Shown here: positions 8,563 through 17,790 of the stretch, one piece after another | Numbering within the stretch: the first letter of the stretch is position 1 | How the letters are laid out: each line of letters begins with the position of its first letter | Source: an uncultured Oscillospiraceae bacterium | GTDB lineage: Bacteria; Bacillota; Clostridia; Oscillospirales; Oscillospiraceae | Assembly: GCA_934572335.1 (NCBI GenBank) | Contig: CAKTKU010000006.1 | Location: 1-64,000, forward strand | DNA length: 64,000 bases | Reading direction: 5' to 3' | Program-made: the position numbers and the translations under genes | Notes under the pieces: generated by a model | Seen by the model: only the letters and a program-made list of their open reading frames with translations | The model's database searches: none | What the model was told of the DNA's origin: nothing

Positions 8563-9786
8563 TTATATCGCGCGGAGCTTTACGCGGAAGGTTATGCTCG
8601 TCCCGTCGGCGCTCTCGGCCGCTATCGTGCCGCTGTGCGCCTCGGTGATCGCCCGCGCGATGGACAGCCCTATGCCCGTTCCGCCGGTGCTCGCCGTGCG
8701 CGACTCGTCCGGGCGGTAAAACCGGTCAAAGAGCCGGTCAATATGCTCCGTGTCCATGAGCGCGCAGGGGTTTGACACCTCAATGATATTCTCCCTGTGG
8801 CGCTTGAACGCCGCGAGGCGTATCTCGCCGCCGGGGGAGGAATACTTGAGGGCATTGTCCAGCAGGATGGAGACGAGTTGCCCGATGCTGGCGCTGTCGC
8901 CGTGCATGCGCATGCCGTCCTCAATGATCTGGGTGAACGTTTTGCCCTTTGCCTCGGCGAGCGAGCGCATCGGCTCCGCGATCTCCCATATCACGTCGCT
9001 CAGCACGAAGTCCGTCTGCTCCGGCAGGGGCTGCTCCTCATCAAGGCGCGAGAGCGTCACCAGCGCGTTTACGAGCTTTGCGAGCCGCTGCACCTGAAGC
9101 TGAATGTTCTGCACCCACTCGTTGTTCTCATCGTCCATGGCGAGCACGTCCGCGCTTGCGGCGATGGCGGTCAGCGGGGTCTTTAGCTCATGCCCCGCGT
9201 CGGTGATGAACTGCTTTTGCTGCTCAATATTGCGCATATACGGGTCAAGCGCGCGCTTGGAGAGCAGCAGAATGATCACGAACGCCAGCGCCATGCAGAA
9301 AAGAGACACCGCCGCGCACCCGACTATCAGCGCGCGCTGCAAACTGAGCTCAAACTCCGCATTGAGGAACACCACCGTCACCGTGTCGCCCTGCGACACG
9401 ATGTAGCGGTAGCCCTTATAAAACCCGAACTCTTTCCCGCGCGCCACGGCGGCCTCGGCGTACTGCACGGCCTCCTCGTCGCTGACGGAGGCGATGTAGT
9501 CGCGCGAGGTGTGGCTCACCGTGCCTGTGTCGCTGAACGTGACGGAGAAAAAGCGCGTCATGTACGGCCGCTCGGACGATGCGCGTCCGTCCCCGCCGGG
9601 GAAGCCGTCGGCAAAGGGGTCGCGCTGGTGCTGCTCGCTGACGAGGATGCCGCGCAGTGTTGCGTCCAGCCGCGTGACGTTAGACTGATAAAACCATATG
9701 CACACGCACACCGACAGCATTGCCACGATCGTGAACACCGCCGTCATTGCCGCGAGGATGAACCTCCGGCGCATTTTTTTCAGCAT
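8563..9786 (-). CDS. Two-component sensor histidine kinase
   Basis: 407 aa. There are two membrane helices (about 10-32 and 150-175) around a roughly 110-residue extracellular sensor region. The dimerisation/phosphoacceptor box is DAGHELKTPLTAIAAS (His near residue 200). A HATPase domain follows, with the N box LLDNALKYSSPGGEI and the G box GTGIGLSIARAI. It lies 16 bp downstream of the response regulator, so they form one minus-strand operon. The sensor domain gives no clue to the stimulus. Confidence 0.93.
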   Translation of the reverse strand: MLKKMRRRFILAAMTAVFTIVAMLSVCVCIWFYQSNVTRLDATLRGILVSEQHQRDPFADGFPGGDGRASSERPYMTRFFSVTFSDTGTVSHTSRDYIASVSDEEAVQYAEAAVARGKEFGFYKGYRYIVSQGDTVTVVFLNAEFELSLQRALIVGCAAVSLFCMALAFVIILLLSKRALDPYMRNIEQQKQFITDAGHELKTPLTAIAASADVLAMDDENNEWVQNIQLQVQRLAKLVNALVTLSRLDEEQPLPEQTDFVLSDVIWEIAEPMRSLAEAKGKTFTQIIEDGMRMHGDSASIGQLVSILLDNALKYSSPGGEIRLAAFKRHRENIIEVSNPCALMDTEHIDRLFDRFYRPDESRTASTGGTGIGLSIARAITEAHSGTIAAESADGTSITFRVKLRAI

Positions 9787-9802
9787 TTTTTCAAAACCCC
9801 GC

Positions 9803-10477
9803 TCACTCGCGCGTGTCGAGGGCGTACCCCGCGCCGCGTATCGTCTTTATCTCTGCGTCGGAGTCTATCTGCCGCAGCTTCTTGCGCAGAAACGAGATGT
9901 ACGTCCATATCACGTCCATCTCTGCCTCCGCGTCAAAGCCCCAGATAAGCTCCATTATATGCTCGGTGGAGAACACGCGCCGCGGACTGCGCATGAAAAG
10001 CTCCATCAGCTGATACTCCTTATTGCTCAGCGCGGCGCTCTTGTCCCCGCAGCGCAGCTCGTACCGCCCGGAATCGAGCTGGGTCACGCCGACGGTGATG
10101 ACGGAATGGGTGTAGCTTTCACTGCGGCGCGTCAGCGCGCGCACGCGCGCGACGAACTCCGCCGTGGCAAAGGGCTTGGGCAGATAGTCGTCCGCGCCGC
10201 ACTCCAGCCCCGCCACGCGGTCGGCGATCTCGCTCTTCGCGGTGAGGAGCATTACCGGGGTCTTTATCCCGGCCTCACGCGCGCGGCTGAGAACAGTCAG
10301 CCCGTCCAGCCCCGGCATCATGATGTCCAGCACGATGGCGTCATAGGGCGTGCTCATGATGTAGTCGAGCGCGTCCGTGCCGTTGAACACGGCGTCCACC
10401 GTGAATTTGCTTTTTTCCAAAATGACCTTGAGCGCCTTGGCAATGCCCTGCTCGTCATCTGCTATTAGTATACGCAT
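9803..10477 (-). CDS. OmpR-family response regulator
   Basis: 224 aa with AGGGTGA upstream. The receiver domain has the acidic pair D7/D8, phosphoacceptor D51 in IVLDIMMPGLDG, and the conserved Lys in LPKPF. The C-terminal half is an OmpR/PhoB winged helix, including LSNKEYQLMELFMRSPRRVFS and the end TIRGAGYALD. It should be phosphorylated by the kinase encoded just downstream. No target is identifiable here. Confidence 0.94.
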   Translation of the reverse strand: MRILIADDEQGIAKALKVILEKSKFTVDAVFNGTDALDYIMSTPYDAIVLDIMMPGLDGLTVLSRAREAGIKTPVMLLTAKSEIADRVAGLECGADDYLPKPFATAEFVARVRALTRRSESYTHSVITVGVTQLDSGRYELRCGDKSAALSNKEYQLMELFMRSPRRVFSTEHIMELIWGFDAEAEMDVIWTYISFLRKKLRQIDSDAEIKTIRGAGYALDTRE

Positions 10478-10548
10478 AGTCTGTCACCCTGCTTTTGTTT
10501 CTTTGCCGCAAGTATATATTCTGAAGCTTAAAACTCCCTGAAAACAGC

Positions 10549-13128
10549 TCAGGTCGAGGCGAGAAAGCACAGCTGGCTTTCAACCTCGGAATATAATAAC
10601 GCCTTTTCATCGCTGAGGTCAACCACGGTTATCACGTCCGCCATCGGGTCGTCCGCTGCCGTGCCCATGAGCTTTGTGTAAACATTCTCGTGCCGCGCGA
10701 AAAGCTCCCCATTGAATTCGCACCCGTCCTCGCCGGGGTAGAGCGCCGCGTAGAATACGCCCGCCTCCACAAGGTCCTGGAAGAAGTGACTGCCGTAGCT
10801 CAGCTCCGGGCGTATCCCGTGCGAGGAGTACGCCAGCTCCGCCATGCAGTTGAACGATGAAATTTCCCGGAAGTTCACCGGCACGCCGAGGCTTGCCGTC
10901 GTCGTCCCCCAGCGCCCGGGACCGAGTAGCACGGTGTTCTCATCCCGCAGCCGCGTGTTCAGCTCGCCGATGCAGCGCGCCACCTGATACTTCTTCTGCT
11001 CCGTCAGCTCAAGATACGGCTCGACGCGCACCAGCACCGCGTATTTTATCGGCAGGCAGTTGTTGCCGCCCATGAAATTGCCGTGGGTCTTGAAGTAATA
11101 CTCGCGCACGGACGGCATGATCTCTGCCTTGCTGATGCCCTGCGTCTGGAGCGGGCGGCATTGCAGCAGGTTGATGCGGTATTCGCCCTGCGGCGTGATG
11201 TTGCTGGCAAACTCTATGTCCACGGGGTAGCTGTACTTATCCTGCAAAAGGCTCATGATGGACACCATCGTCTCGGTGAAGTCCGTGCTCTTCAAAAGCT
11301 TGCGGAAGTTCACGATGTCCGGCACGCGCTCGCCGTACAGCCCCATCTCGCGAAAGCGCGCCGCGGTGGCGAGGTCCGGCTCCATATAGAGCGACACGTC
11401 CGTTTTCAGCGTGCTCTTGTCGACGCTGTCGATGCGCACGGAGGTGAAGTCGTTCCCGTCGAGGTCTATCACGTCCGCCTTGTGCTGGGAGTAGCGGTAC
11501 TCGTCGCCGTACTCCACGCGCGGCGGGGCGAGCGGGTCGCTCAAGTCGACAAAGCGCGCGTAATCATCCGCCCCGCGGTCGACCGCGCGCGTCCCCATGC
11601 CGACCACGAGGCGCAGCATGCCGCGGTTGACCTTCGCGGTGCTGCCCGTGATGTAGAGGTTTTTCGAGTGCCCCACGCCCGCGAAATGCGGGAAGTAGAG
11701 CCGCCCGTGAATATCGCCGCACACGCGCATCACGAGCAGCGCCATCTGCTCGTCCTTGTTGAGAAGATTCCTGTCGGCGCGGTATTTTATCGCCTCGGGG
11801 TTCATTGTGCTGGCGTACACCGTGCGCACCGCCTGCTCAAAGACCTCGTACCGCTCTTCAAGCGTCCCCTGATTGGGGCAGAATACGCTCTCATACTTGC
11901 CGACAAAGCCGTTGCCGAAGCCGTCCTCAAGAAGCGAGCTTGAGCGCACGATGATCGGCGACTGGCCGAAGTATTCCAGCATGGATATGAACTGCTCCTT
12001 TATCTGCGGCATGAATTCGCCGTTGAGCAGGTTGTCCTTTATTATCGGCGCGCAGCGGAAGTAATCCTCCTCGTGCACCATCTCCGTGCGCTGCGCCCAC
12101 ACGCCGTTCTGCACGGCGTAGGTGTAAAAGAGGTCCGCCCCGATGTAGTACGAGTCGTGCGGGTCGATGCGGCTGTGGTACAGATCGGGGTTCTCATCGC
12201 GCAGGATGTTGCGCGCGAGCAGCATGCCCGTCGCCTTGCCGCCGATGCAGCCCGTGCCGATCTCGCGGCTCTTTATATACATGAGATCCTTCATGCTGAA
12301 ATACTTCCGGCACAGCTCAAGGCGCGTCGGCTCATTGCCGAGAAGGCAGCTCATGATGTTTTCTTTCAGGCGCAGTCCCGCCTCGTCCGTCGGCTCCGCC
12401 CCCTGCGGGTCGACGGAGTCGAACATGCTGTCCCAGCAGTCGCGGTGTTCGCCCGTGAGCGTGAACATATCGAACACGGCGGAGTTTTCCGTGCTGGATG
12501 TGATGCATTCGCACTGTGCCCCGCGCACGCGCAGGGGAAAGAACATGTTGGGCGTGTGCCGCCCGTCCACCTTCACGGGGTGGACGTACACACTGCCGTG
12601 CACCGTGCGCACGTTTATCAGCACGCTCGTTGCGCGGCGTATGCCGGCGATGGTGTCATAGGTGTGGCGCTCATAGGTTATCGCCTGATACGCGACGGCC
12701 TCCTGCTGCTGCAAAAAAGGGTTGAGCAGCACGAAGAAGTTCGAGATCATCAGATCGGAGAACCAGTATTTCTGAAGCTCCGACAGGCAGTCGAACACGA
12801 AGAAGCTGCCGCGCTCCTCGGCCTTGATTATCCTGTGCACCTGCACGGCGAAGGTCTCAAACCCGACGTGCGGGTCGAGCACGTATTTTTTCACGTTGGA
12901 GCCGCGCGCGGCGAGCGCGTCTGCGTCCATTATCTCCTCGTGGTCGCCGAAGCGGATGTATACTATCCTGTGCCCCGTGCGCGCCACGCTCGTGACAAAG
13001 CGCGTGGCGACATACATATAGTCGCTTATATGCTCGCACTGCCATATCACGGTGTCCCCCGGACGGAGGAAGTCTATCGCCTCGTCCAGCCCGCCTATCC
13101 CGGTGCTGATCCTCTGCCTTTCGTCCAT
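10549..13128 (-). CDS. KaiC/RecA-like domain fused to PEP-synthase-type ATP-grasp domain
   Basis: 859 aa from the ATG at 13128, 10 nt after AAAGGAG; a TTG two codons earlier is possible. Residues about 5-230 resemble KaiC/RadA proteins (GIGGLDEAIDFLRPGDTVIW), but no GKT/GKS P-loop can be seen. Residues about 290-680 resemble the N-terminal nucleotide-binding half of PEP synthase/PPDK (GCIGGKATGMLLAR near 296, VRSSSLLEDGFGNGFVGKY near 398). The C-terminal 150 residues hold an unfamiliar conserved-looking stretch, LLGPGRWGTTTASLGVPV. The catalytic phosphohistidine swivel domain and PEP-binding barrel of true PEP synthase are not evident. Function unknown; phosphotransfer or regulation is possible. 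Confidence 0.75.
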   Translation of the reverse strand: MDERQRISTGIGGLDEAIDFLRPGDTVIWQCEHISDYMYVATRFVTSVARTGHRIVYIRFGDHEEIMDADALAARGSNVKKYVLDPHVGFETFAVQVHRIIKAEERGSFFVFDCLSELQKYWFSDLMISNFFVLLNPFLQQQEAVAYQAITYERHTYDTIAGIRRATSVLINVRTVHGSVYVHPVKVDGRHTPNMFFPLRVRGAQCECITSSTENSAVFDMFTLTGEHRDCWDSMFDSVDPQGAEPTDEAGLRLKENIMSCLLGNEPTRLELCRKYFSMKDLMYIKSREIGTGCIGGKATGMLLARNILRDENPDLYHSRIDPHDSYYIGADLFYTYAVQNGVWAQRTEMVHEEDYFRCAPIIKDNLLNGEFMPQIKEQFISMLEYFGQSPIIVRSSSLLEDGFGNGFVGKYESVFCPNQGTLEERYEVFEQAVRTVYASTMNPEAIKYRADRNLLNKDEQMALLVMRVCGDIHGRLYFPHFAGVGHSKNLYITGSTAKVNRGMLRLVVGMGTRAVDRGADDYARFVDLSDPLAPPRVEYGDEYRYSQHKADVIDLDGNDFTSVRIDSVDKSTLKTDVSLYMEPDLATAARFREMGLYGERVPDIVNFRKLLKSTDFTETMVSIMSLLQDKYSYPVDIEFASNITPQGEYRINLLQCRPLQTQGISKAEIMPSVREYYFKTHGNFMGGNNCLPIKYAVLVRVEPYLELTEQKKYQVARCIGELNTRLRDENTVLLGPGRWGTTTASLGVPVNFREISSFNCMAELAYSSHGIRPELSYGSHFFQDLVEAGVFYAALYPGEDGCEFNGELFARHENVYTKLMGTAADDPMADVITVVDLSDEKALLYSEVESQLCFLAST

Positions 13129-13170
13129 GCGCAAGCCGCTCCTTTGCTATTTAATGTATAATAATATAAT

Positions 13171-13199
13171 AGTATATAACGCACGCGCCGCGCTGTCAA
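13171..13199 (-). promoter_or_regulatory. Promoter of the KaiC/PEP-synthase-like gene
   Basis: On the minus strand, a consensus TTGACA (13194-13199) and TATACT (13171-13176) are separated by 17 bp. The -10 element is 42 bp upstream of the ATG. Confidence 0.75.
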
Positions 13200-13228
13200 A
13201 ACTTTTTCTTCACAATTTGATCTGTCTA

Positions 13229-13257
13229 TTGACTTGCCGCCCCAATCCCGTTAGAAT
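13229..13257 (+). promoter_or_regulatory. Promoter of the CsoR-family gene
   Basis: TTGACT (13229-13234) and TAGAAT (13252-13257) have a 17-bp spacer. The start codon is 37 bp downstream. This is a divergent promoter facing the one at 13171-13199. Confidence 0.65.
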
Positions 13258-13294
13258 AAGGTTACTTTTTCAAAAGTGTTGGGAGGGAACAAGG

Positions 13295-13627
13295 GTGCAC
13301 ATACCAGAGGAAGAGATACACACCCATGTCCACGCGGACGGCACGGTGCACACGCACAGCCACGGTCATGAGCATACCCACACGCAGACCAAGGCGGTCG
13401 TCAACCGTCTGGCGCGCGCGATCGGGCATCTGGAATCCGTCAAGCGCATGGTCGAGGACGGGCGCGACTGCTCCGAGGTGCTCATTCAGCTTGCCGCAGT
13501 GCGCTCGGCGCTGAATAATACCGCGAAGATAATCCTCAAGGATCATATCGAGCACTGCATTTCCGGTGCGGCGACAGACTCCGCCGAGCTGCAGGAGCTC
13601 AACGACGCGATAGACAAGTTTATATGA
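13295..13627 (+). CDS. CsoR/FrmR-family metal-sensing repressor with His-rich N-terminus
   Basis: 110 aa from the GTG at 13295, seven bases after GGGAGGG; longer in-frame starts would run through the promoter and overlap the divergent gene. Residues 34-110 are the all-helical CsoR/RcnR fold with C59, H84 and C88, matching the Cu(I)-type Cys-His-Cys ligand set. Residues 1-29 contain ten histidines in HxH repeats. Such tails usually bind Ni, Co or Zn, so the cognate metal is uncertain. Members repress metal-efflux genes and de-repress on binding. No efflux gene is adjacent; the next gene is a polyamine importer 220 bp away. Confidence 0.88.
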   Translation: MHIPEEEIHTHVHADGTVHTHSHGHEHTHTQTKAVVNRLARAIGHLESVKRMVEDGRDCSEVLIQLAAVRSALNNTAKIILKDHIEHCISGAATDSAELQELNDAIDKFI

Positions 13628-13645
13628 CGCGCAAAGCGATACGCG

Positions 13646-13680
13646 AAAAAGGTCACGTGCTGCGGCACGTGGCCTTTTTC
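13646..13680 (+). terminator. Rho-independent terminator after the CsoR-family gene
   Basis: A 15-bp stem with one wobble pair (13646-13660 with 13665-13679) has a 4-nt loop and ends in a T run. Confidence 0.85.
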
Positions 13681-13773
13681 AATGCGATGTATAAAATTTC
13701 ACAGCATACAGTGCTTAGAACGCATATGAATTTGTATATACGCATAAATATCTGAATATCAATGAATAAATGC

Positions 13774-13802
13774 TTTACAATCATGAATAAATATGCTATC
13801 AT
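13774..13802 (+). promoter_or_regulatory. Extended -10 promoter of the pot operon
   Basis: TTTACA (13774-13779) and TATCAT (13797-13802) have a 17-bp spacer, with TGC directly before the -10. It lies 46 bp upstream of potA. The preceding 90 bp is very AT-rich and could act as an UP-element region. Confidence 0.65.
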
Positions 13803-13847
13803 CCGCATATCGAAACGAAAAGCAATGAATATTATGCGAGGCTCGAT

Positions 13848-14912
13848 ATGGCAAAGAAGATAATAGAAATAAAAGATGTGACAAAATCCTTTGACGGCGC
13901 GGCTGTCGTCAAGGGCATCAGCCTCGACGTGATGGAGGGGGAGTTCCTCACACTGCTCGGACCGTCCGGCTGCGGCAAGACGACGACGCTGAGAATGCTC
14001 GCGGGGTTTGAACAGCCGGATTCGGGCACCATCCTCATCGACGGGGAGGATGTCGGCGGCATGCCGCCGTACAAGCGCGCGGTGAACACCGTGTTCCAGA
14101 ATTACGCGCTTTTCCCGCTGATGAATGTGTATGACAACATCGCCTACGGTCTGACGGTCAAAAAGCTGCCGAAGGACGTGATACGCGGTAAGGTCACGGC
14201 GGCGCTGAAAACGGTGCAGCTGGAGGGCTTTGAAAAGCGGAAGATAGACCGCATGTCCGGCGGACAGAAGCAGCGCGTCGCCATTGCCCGCGCCATCGTC
14301 AACGACCCGCGCGTCCTGCTGCTGGATGAACCGCTCGGCGCGCTGGACTTCAAGCTGAGAAAGCAGATGCAGCTGGAGCTCAAGCGCCTCCAGAAGCAGC
14401 TGGGCATAACGTTCATCTATGTCACGCACGACCAGGAGGAAGCGATGACCATGTCCGACCGCATCGCCGTCATGAGCGGCGGCGTTATCGAGCAGGTCGC
14501 GCCGCCCGAGGTCATCTATAACGCCCCGGCGACGAGCTTCGTGGCGGACTTCGTGGGCGAATCGAACATCTTTGACGTCACGGTCGAAAACGCACAGCCC
14601 GGCGGGGCGTGCACGCTGACGGGCAGCTTCGGCCATGCGGCGGGGATATGCCCCGGTCTTGCGGCGGGGAAGACGGCGCGCATCTGCGTCCGCCCGGAGG
14701 CGATGAAGCTCTCCTATGAGCCGACGGACGGCTTTGATATAGAGGGAACGGTGACGGAGAACATCTGCGCGGGAAACCTCGTGAAGATACTTGTCCGCGT
14801 CGGCGTGGAGGAGCTGAAATGCTCCCAGCTGTCCGGCGTGGCGCATCCGAAGCCGGGCGAGCGCGTATATCTCCACTGGGACGCCGCCTCCGCGGCGCTC
14901 ATGGATCGCTGA
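13848..14912 (+). CDS. potA: Spermidine/putrescine ABC transporter ATP-binding protein
   Basis: 354 aa. The ATPase domain has Walker [11 protein letters not shown] (about residues 38-47), Q-loop [20 protein letters not shown], signature [14 protein letters not shown] and Walker [18 protein letters not shown]_2 accessory domain follows from about residue 280. The [14 protein letters not shown] Q-loop and the order potA-B-C-D are typical of polyamine importers. It powers uptake through PotB/PotC. Related ATPases serve Fe(III) or other cations, but the following permeases and binding protein support polyamines. Confidence 0.93.
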   Translation: MAKKIIEIKDVTKSFDGAAVVKGISLDVMEGEFLTLLGPSGCGKTTTLRMLAGFEQPDSGTILIDGEDVGGMPPYKRAVNTVFQNYALFPLMNVYDNIAYGLTVKKLPKDVIRGKVTAALKTVQLEGFEKRKIDRMSGGQKQRVAIARAIVNDPRVLLLDEPLGALDFKLRKQMQLELKRLQKQLGITFIYVTHDQEEAMTMSDRIAVMSGGVIEQVAPPEVIYNAPATSFVADFVGESNIFDVTVENAQPGGACTLTGSFGHAAGICPGLAAGKTARICVRPEAMKLSYEPTDGFDIEGTVTENICAGNLVKILVRVGVEELKCSQLSGVAHPKPGERVYLHWDAASAALMDR

Positions 14913-14925
14913 GGGGGAGAAGCAC

Positions 14926-15786
14926 GTGAACAGCAAGCAGAAAAAATACGCAGTGCTCGCCACTGCCGGTCCCTACGCGGCGGAGACGGTGCTGCTGGTG
15001 ATAATCCCGCTTTTGTATGTGTGCCTGATGAGCATCATGACGCGCCCGTCCTATGGCGGGGTGGAATTCACGGTGTCGTTCAACGGCTACAGGTCGCTTT
15101 TTGAAAAGGCGTATATGGCGGCGCTGTGGAACTCGATCAAAATGTCGCTCATCTCCACGATCATCATCCTCGTCATATCCTATCCCATGGCGTACCTCCT
15201 CGCGAAATGCAGTCGGAAAACGGCGTCAAACCTCATCATCCTCATGATGATACCCTATTTTACAAATAGCCTCATACGGCTTTACAGCTACATAACGCTC
15301 TTCAACACAAAGGGCATACTGACAAAGCTCCTCGCCGTGTTCGGCCTCAGCTGGAACGCGGACTTCCTCTATACGGAGAGCGCCGTCATACTGGGGCTTG
15401 TGTATGTGTGCATCCCCTACGCGGTGCTGCCGATGTATTCATCCATCGAGCGGTTGGACAAAAACCTGCTCGAAGCGTCGTATGACCTCGGCGCGGGGCG
15501 CGTGAGAACGTTTCTGAGCGTCACGCTGCCCATGACGATGCCGGGCGTATACGCCGCCGCGATCATCTCGTTCGTCCCGTCCGTGGGCAACTATTTTGTG
15601 GCGGATGTGCTCGGCGGCAGCAAGACGCTGCTCATCGGCAACCTCATCAAAAATCAGTTCATGTCATCCCGCAACTGGCCGCTCGGAAGCGCCCTGTCGG
15701 TGTTTCTCATCGCGGGCACGATGATACTTGTGTATCTCTACGCAAGGGTCAGCGGCATGCAGGAGCAGGAGGAGGGCGCGGTGTGA
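14926..15786 (+). CDS. potB: Spermidine/putrescine ABC transporter permease PotB
   Basis: 286 aa starting with GTG after GGGGGAG. It has six membrane helices and the binding-protein-dependent permease EAA loop (LDKNLLEASYDLGAGRVRTF) that docks on the ATPase. It sits 13 bp after potA and overlaps potC by 4 bp, which implies translational coupling. It should form the membrane channel with PotC. Confidence 0.92.
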   Translation: MNSKQKKYAVLATAGPYAAETVLLVIIPLLYVCLMSIMTRPSYGGVEFTVSFNGYRSLFEKAYMAALWNSIKMSLISTIIILVISYPMAYLLAKCSRKTASNLIILMMIPYFTNSLIRLYSYITLFNTKGILTKLLAVFGLSWNADFLYTESAVILGLVYVCIPYAVLPMYSSIERLDKNLLEASYDLGAGRVRTFLSVTLPMTMPGVYAAAIISFVPSVGNYFVADVLGGSKTLLIGNLIKNQFMSSRNWPLGSALSVFLIAGTMILVYLYARVSGMQEQEEGAV

Positions 15787-16589
15787 AAAAAAGATCGCAT
15801 ACCAGCCTCGGCGTACTGTACATGGTGCTGATGTTCGTGTTCATCTACATCCCGACCGTCATAATGGCGGTGTACTCGTTCAATGAGCAGTCGTCGAACA
15901 AATGGTGGACGGGCTTCACCACTGAGTGGTACGGCAAGCTCTTCCACAATGCTCAGCTCTGGCAGACCTTCGGTCTGTCGCTGAAAATTTCGCTTTTGTC
16001 GACGGTGATCGTCGTCATCATCGGCACGCTCGGCGCGATGGCACTCACGCGCTACCGCTTCTTCGGGCGGAAGCTGCTGTCATACTCGGTGTATCTGCCG
16101 ATGATCGTCCCCGGCGTGGTGTTCGCCGTGCCGATAATGGCGCTGCTGGTGCTCATGGGGCTGAAAAAGGGCTTCATGGCGGTGGTGCTGGGCAATGTCA
16201 TACTGATGCTGCCGTATATGATACTCACGGTGCGCACACGCTTTCTCGGGCTTGACCGCTCCATAGAGGAGGCGAGCATGGATCTCGGCGCGAACGCCAT
16301 AACGACGTTCTTCCGCATCACGCTGCCGAGCATCGCCCCCGGCATATTCACCGGCGCGCTGCTGAGCTTCGCGCTCACACTCGACGATGTTGTCATGGCG
16401 GACTTCCTCGCCGGACCCAACTGCCTTACCTTTCCGATGAAAATATACAATTCTGTCAGAAAGGGCGTTTCCCCGGAAATAAACGCGCTGGAGACGCTGA
16501 TCTCCGGGCTTATCTTCGCGGGCGTCGCAATATACCTCTTCGCGCGCCGCCGACGTGAGACCGCAAGCGCCGAAGAACAGGAAACATAA
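15783..16589 (+). CDS. potC: Spermidine/putrescine ABC transporter permease PotC
   Basis: 268 aa. The GTG start lies in the GTGA overlap with the potB stop. There are six predicted membrane helices and an EAA loop (LDRSIEEASMDLGANAITTF). The N-terminal IYIPTVIMAVYSFNEQ is typical of PotC. It pairs with PotB as the second permease subunit. Confidence 0.92.
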   Translation: MKKRSHTSLGVLYMVLMFVFIYIPTVIMAVYSFNEQSSNKWWTGFTTEWYGKLFHNAQLWQTFGLSLKISLLSTVIVVIIGTLGAMALTRYRFFGRKLLSYSVYLPMIVPGVVFAVPIMALLVLMGLKKGFMAVVLGNVILMLPYMILTVRTRFLGLDRSIEEASMDLGANAITTFFRITLPSIAPGIFTGALLSFALTLDDVVMADFLAGPNCLTFPMKIYNSVRKGVSPEINALETLISGLIFAGVAIYLFARRRRETASAEEQET

Positions 16590-16643
16590 GGACAAGAAAG
16601 AAAAAGAAACAGGAAGCAAAAGAAAAAAGAAAAGGAGAAAAAC

Positions 16644-17768
16644 ATGAAAAAACTTATTGCTGCCATACTCGCGCTGACCATGGTGTTCGCGCTGTGCGCC
16701 TGCGGCTCCACGAGCGCGGCTCCCGCCGCGGCGACCGAAGCCCCCGCCGCCGATGCTACCGTTGAAGACATCGCTGCTGCCGACGCCGCGCCGGAGTACG
16801 CCGATTCCATCAATATCCTCGTCTACCCCGACTATCTCTCCGAGGACGTGCTCGCCTCTTTCGAGCAGGAGTACGGCATCGCGGTCAATATAACCTACCT
16901 CTCCTATGAGGAGGACAACATCACCCGCGTTGAGTCCGGCGACGATTTTGACGTTATCAACCCCTGCCAGGAGACCGTCCACCAGATGCTTCAGGAAAAC
17001 CTCCTCAGCCCCATCAACAAGGACAACATCCCCAATCTCGCCAACCTCTACGATGAGTTCAACACCTACGAGTACCCCGGCGAGGAGGATTACAGCATTC
17101 CGTATATGTGCGGTTCCGTGTCCATCATCGTCAACAAGGACACCTGCCCCATAGAGATCACAAAGTGGGCAGACCTCGCCGATCCCGCGCTCAAGGGCGA
17201 GATCGTCTCCACCGATATTGACCGCCGCTTTGTCGCAACCACGCTCGCCGAGAACGGCTTTGACCCAAACAGCGAGAATCAGGCTGACCTCGACGCCGTG
17301 TTCGACTGGCTGTGCGCGTTCAACGACAATGTGAAGGTCTACGACAACGGCGCGCCGCGCACCTCCCTTGAAAACGGCGACTGCAGCGTTGCGATAACCT
17401 ACACCACGGATTACATCCTCATCAAGCAGGAAGACCCCGACGGGAACTATGAGCTCGTCACCCTGCCCGACGGCTGGTACTCGCGCGGCGAGTGGATGCT
17501 CGCCATCCCGGCGTCCAGCACCAAGCAGGCCGAGGCGGAGCTTCTCATCAACTACATCCACGACGCGAAGAATTATGCCGACAACGTCATGAAGTACCCC
17601 GGCGTCCCCGTGAATGAGGCCTGCACCGAGTACCTCACCGATGAGTACAAGGAGCTGTTCAAGGCGTTCGACATTCCCGAGAGCGCGAACTTCTTCACCC
17701 TCGCATCCCTGCCGAGCGAGAGCATAGAGATGTACGATCTCTTCATTGCCAACGTCATGGCGAGCTGA
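16644..17768 (+). CDS. potD: Spermidine/putrescine-binding lipoprotein
   Basis: 374 aa. A lipoprotein signal of about 20 residues (ending ALCACG) closely resembles that of the product at 1119. An Ala/Pro/Glu linker follows, then a type-2 binding fold like PotD (INILVYPDYLSEDVLASFEQ, then GDDFDVINPCQETVHQML). It should be anchored on the outer face of the membrane and deliver polyamines to PotBC. The leader before it is purine-rich with a good GGAG site. Binding preference between spermidine and putrescine cannot be judged. Confidence 0.92.
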   Translation: MKKLIAAILALTMVFALCACGSTSAAPAAATEAPAADATVEDIAAADAAPEYADSINILVYPDYLSEDVLASFEQEYGIAVNITYLSYEEDNITRVESGDDFDVINPCQETVHQMLQENLLSPINKDNIPNLANLYDEFNTYEYPGEEDYSIPYMCGSVSIIVNKDTCPIEITKWADLADPALKGEIVSTDIDRRFVATTLAENGFDPNSENQADLDAVFDWLCAFNDNVKVYDNGAPRTSLENGDCSVAITYTTDYILIKQEDPDGNYELVTLPDGWYSRGEWMLAIPASSTKQAEAELLINYIHDAKNYADNVMKYPGVPVNEACTEYLTDEYKELFKAFDIPESANFFTLASLPSESIEMYDLFIANVMAS

Positions 17769-17790
17769 GCGCAAAGGGGCGCAGGTAATT

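Noticed and set aside
13295..17768. CsoR protein as regulator of the polyamine importer
   Set aside because: A strong terminator (13646-13680) and a separate promoter (13774-13802) isolate the two units. No shared operator was recognised.
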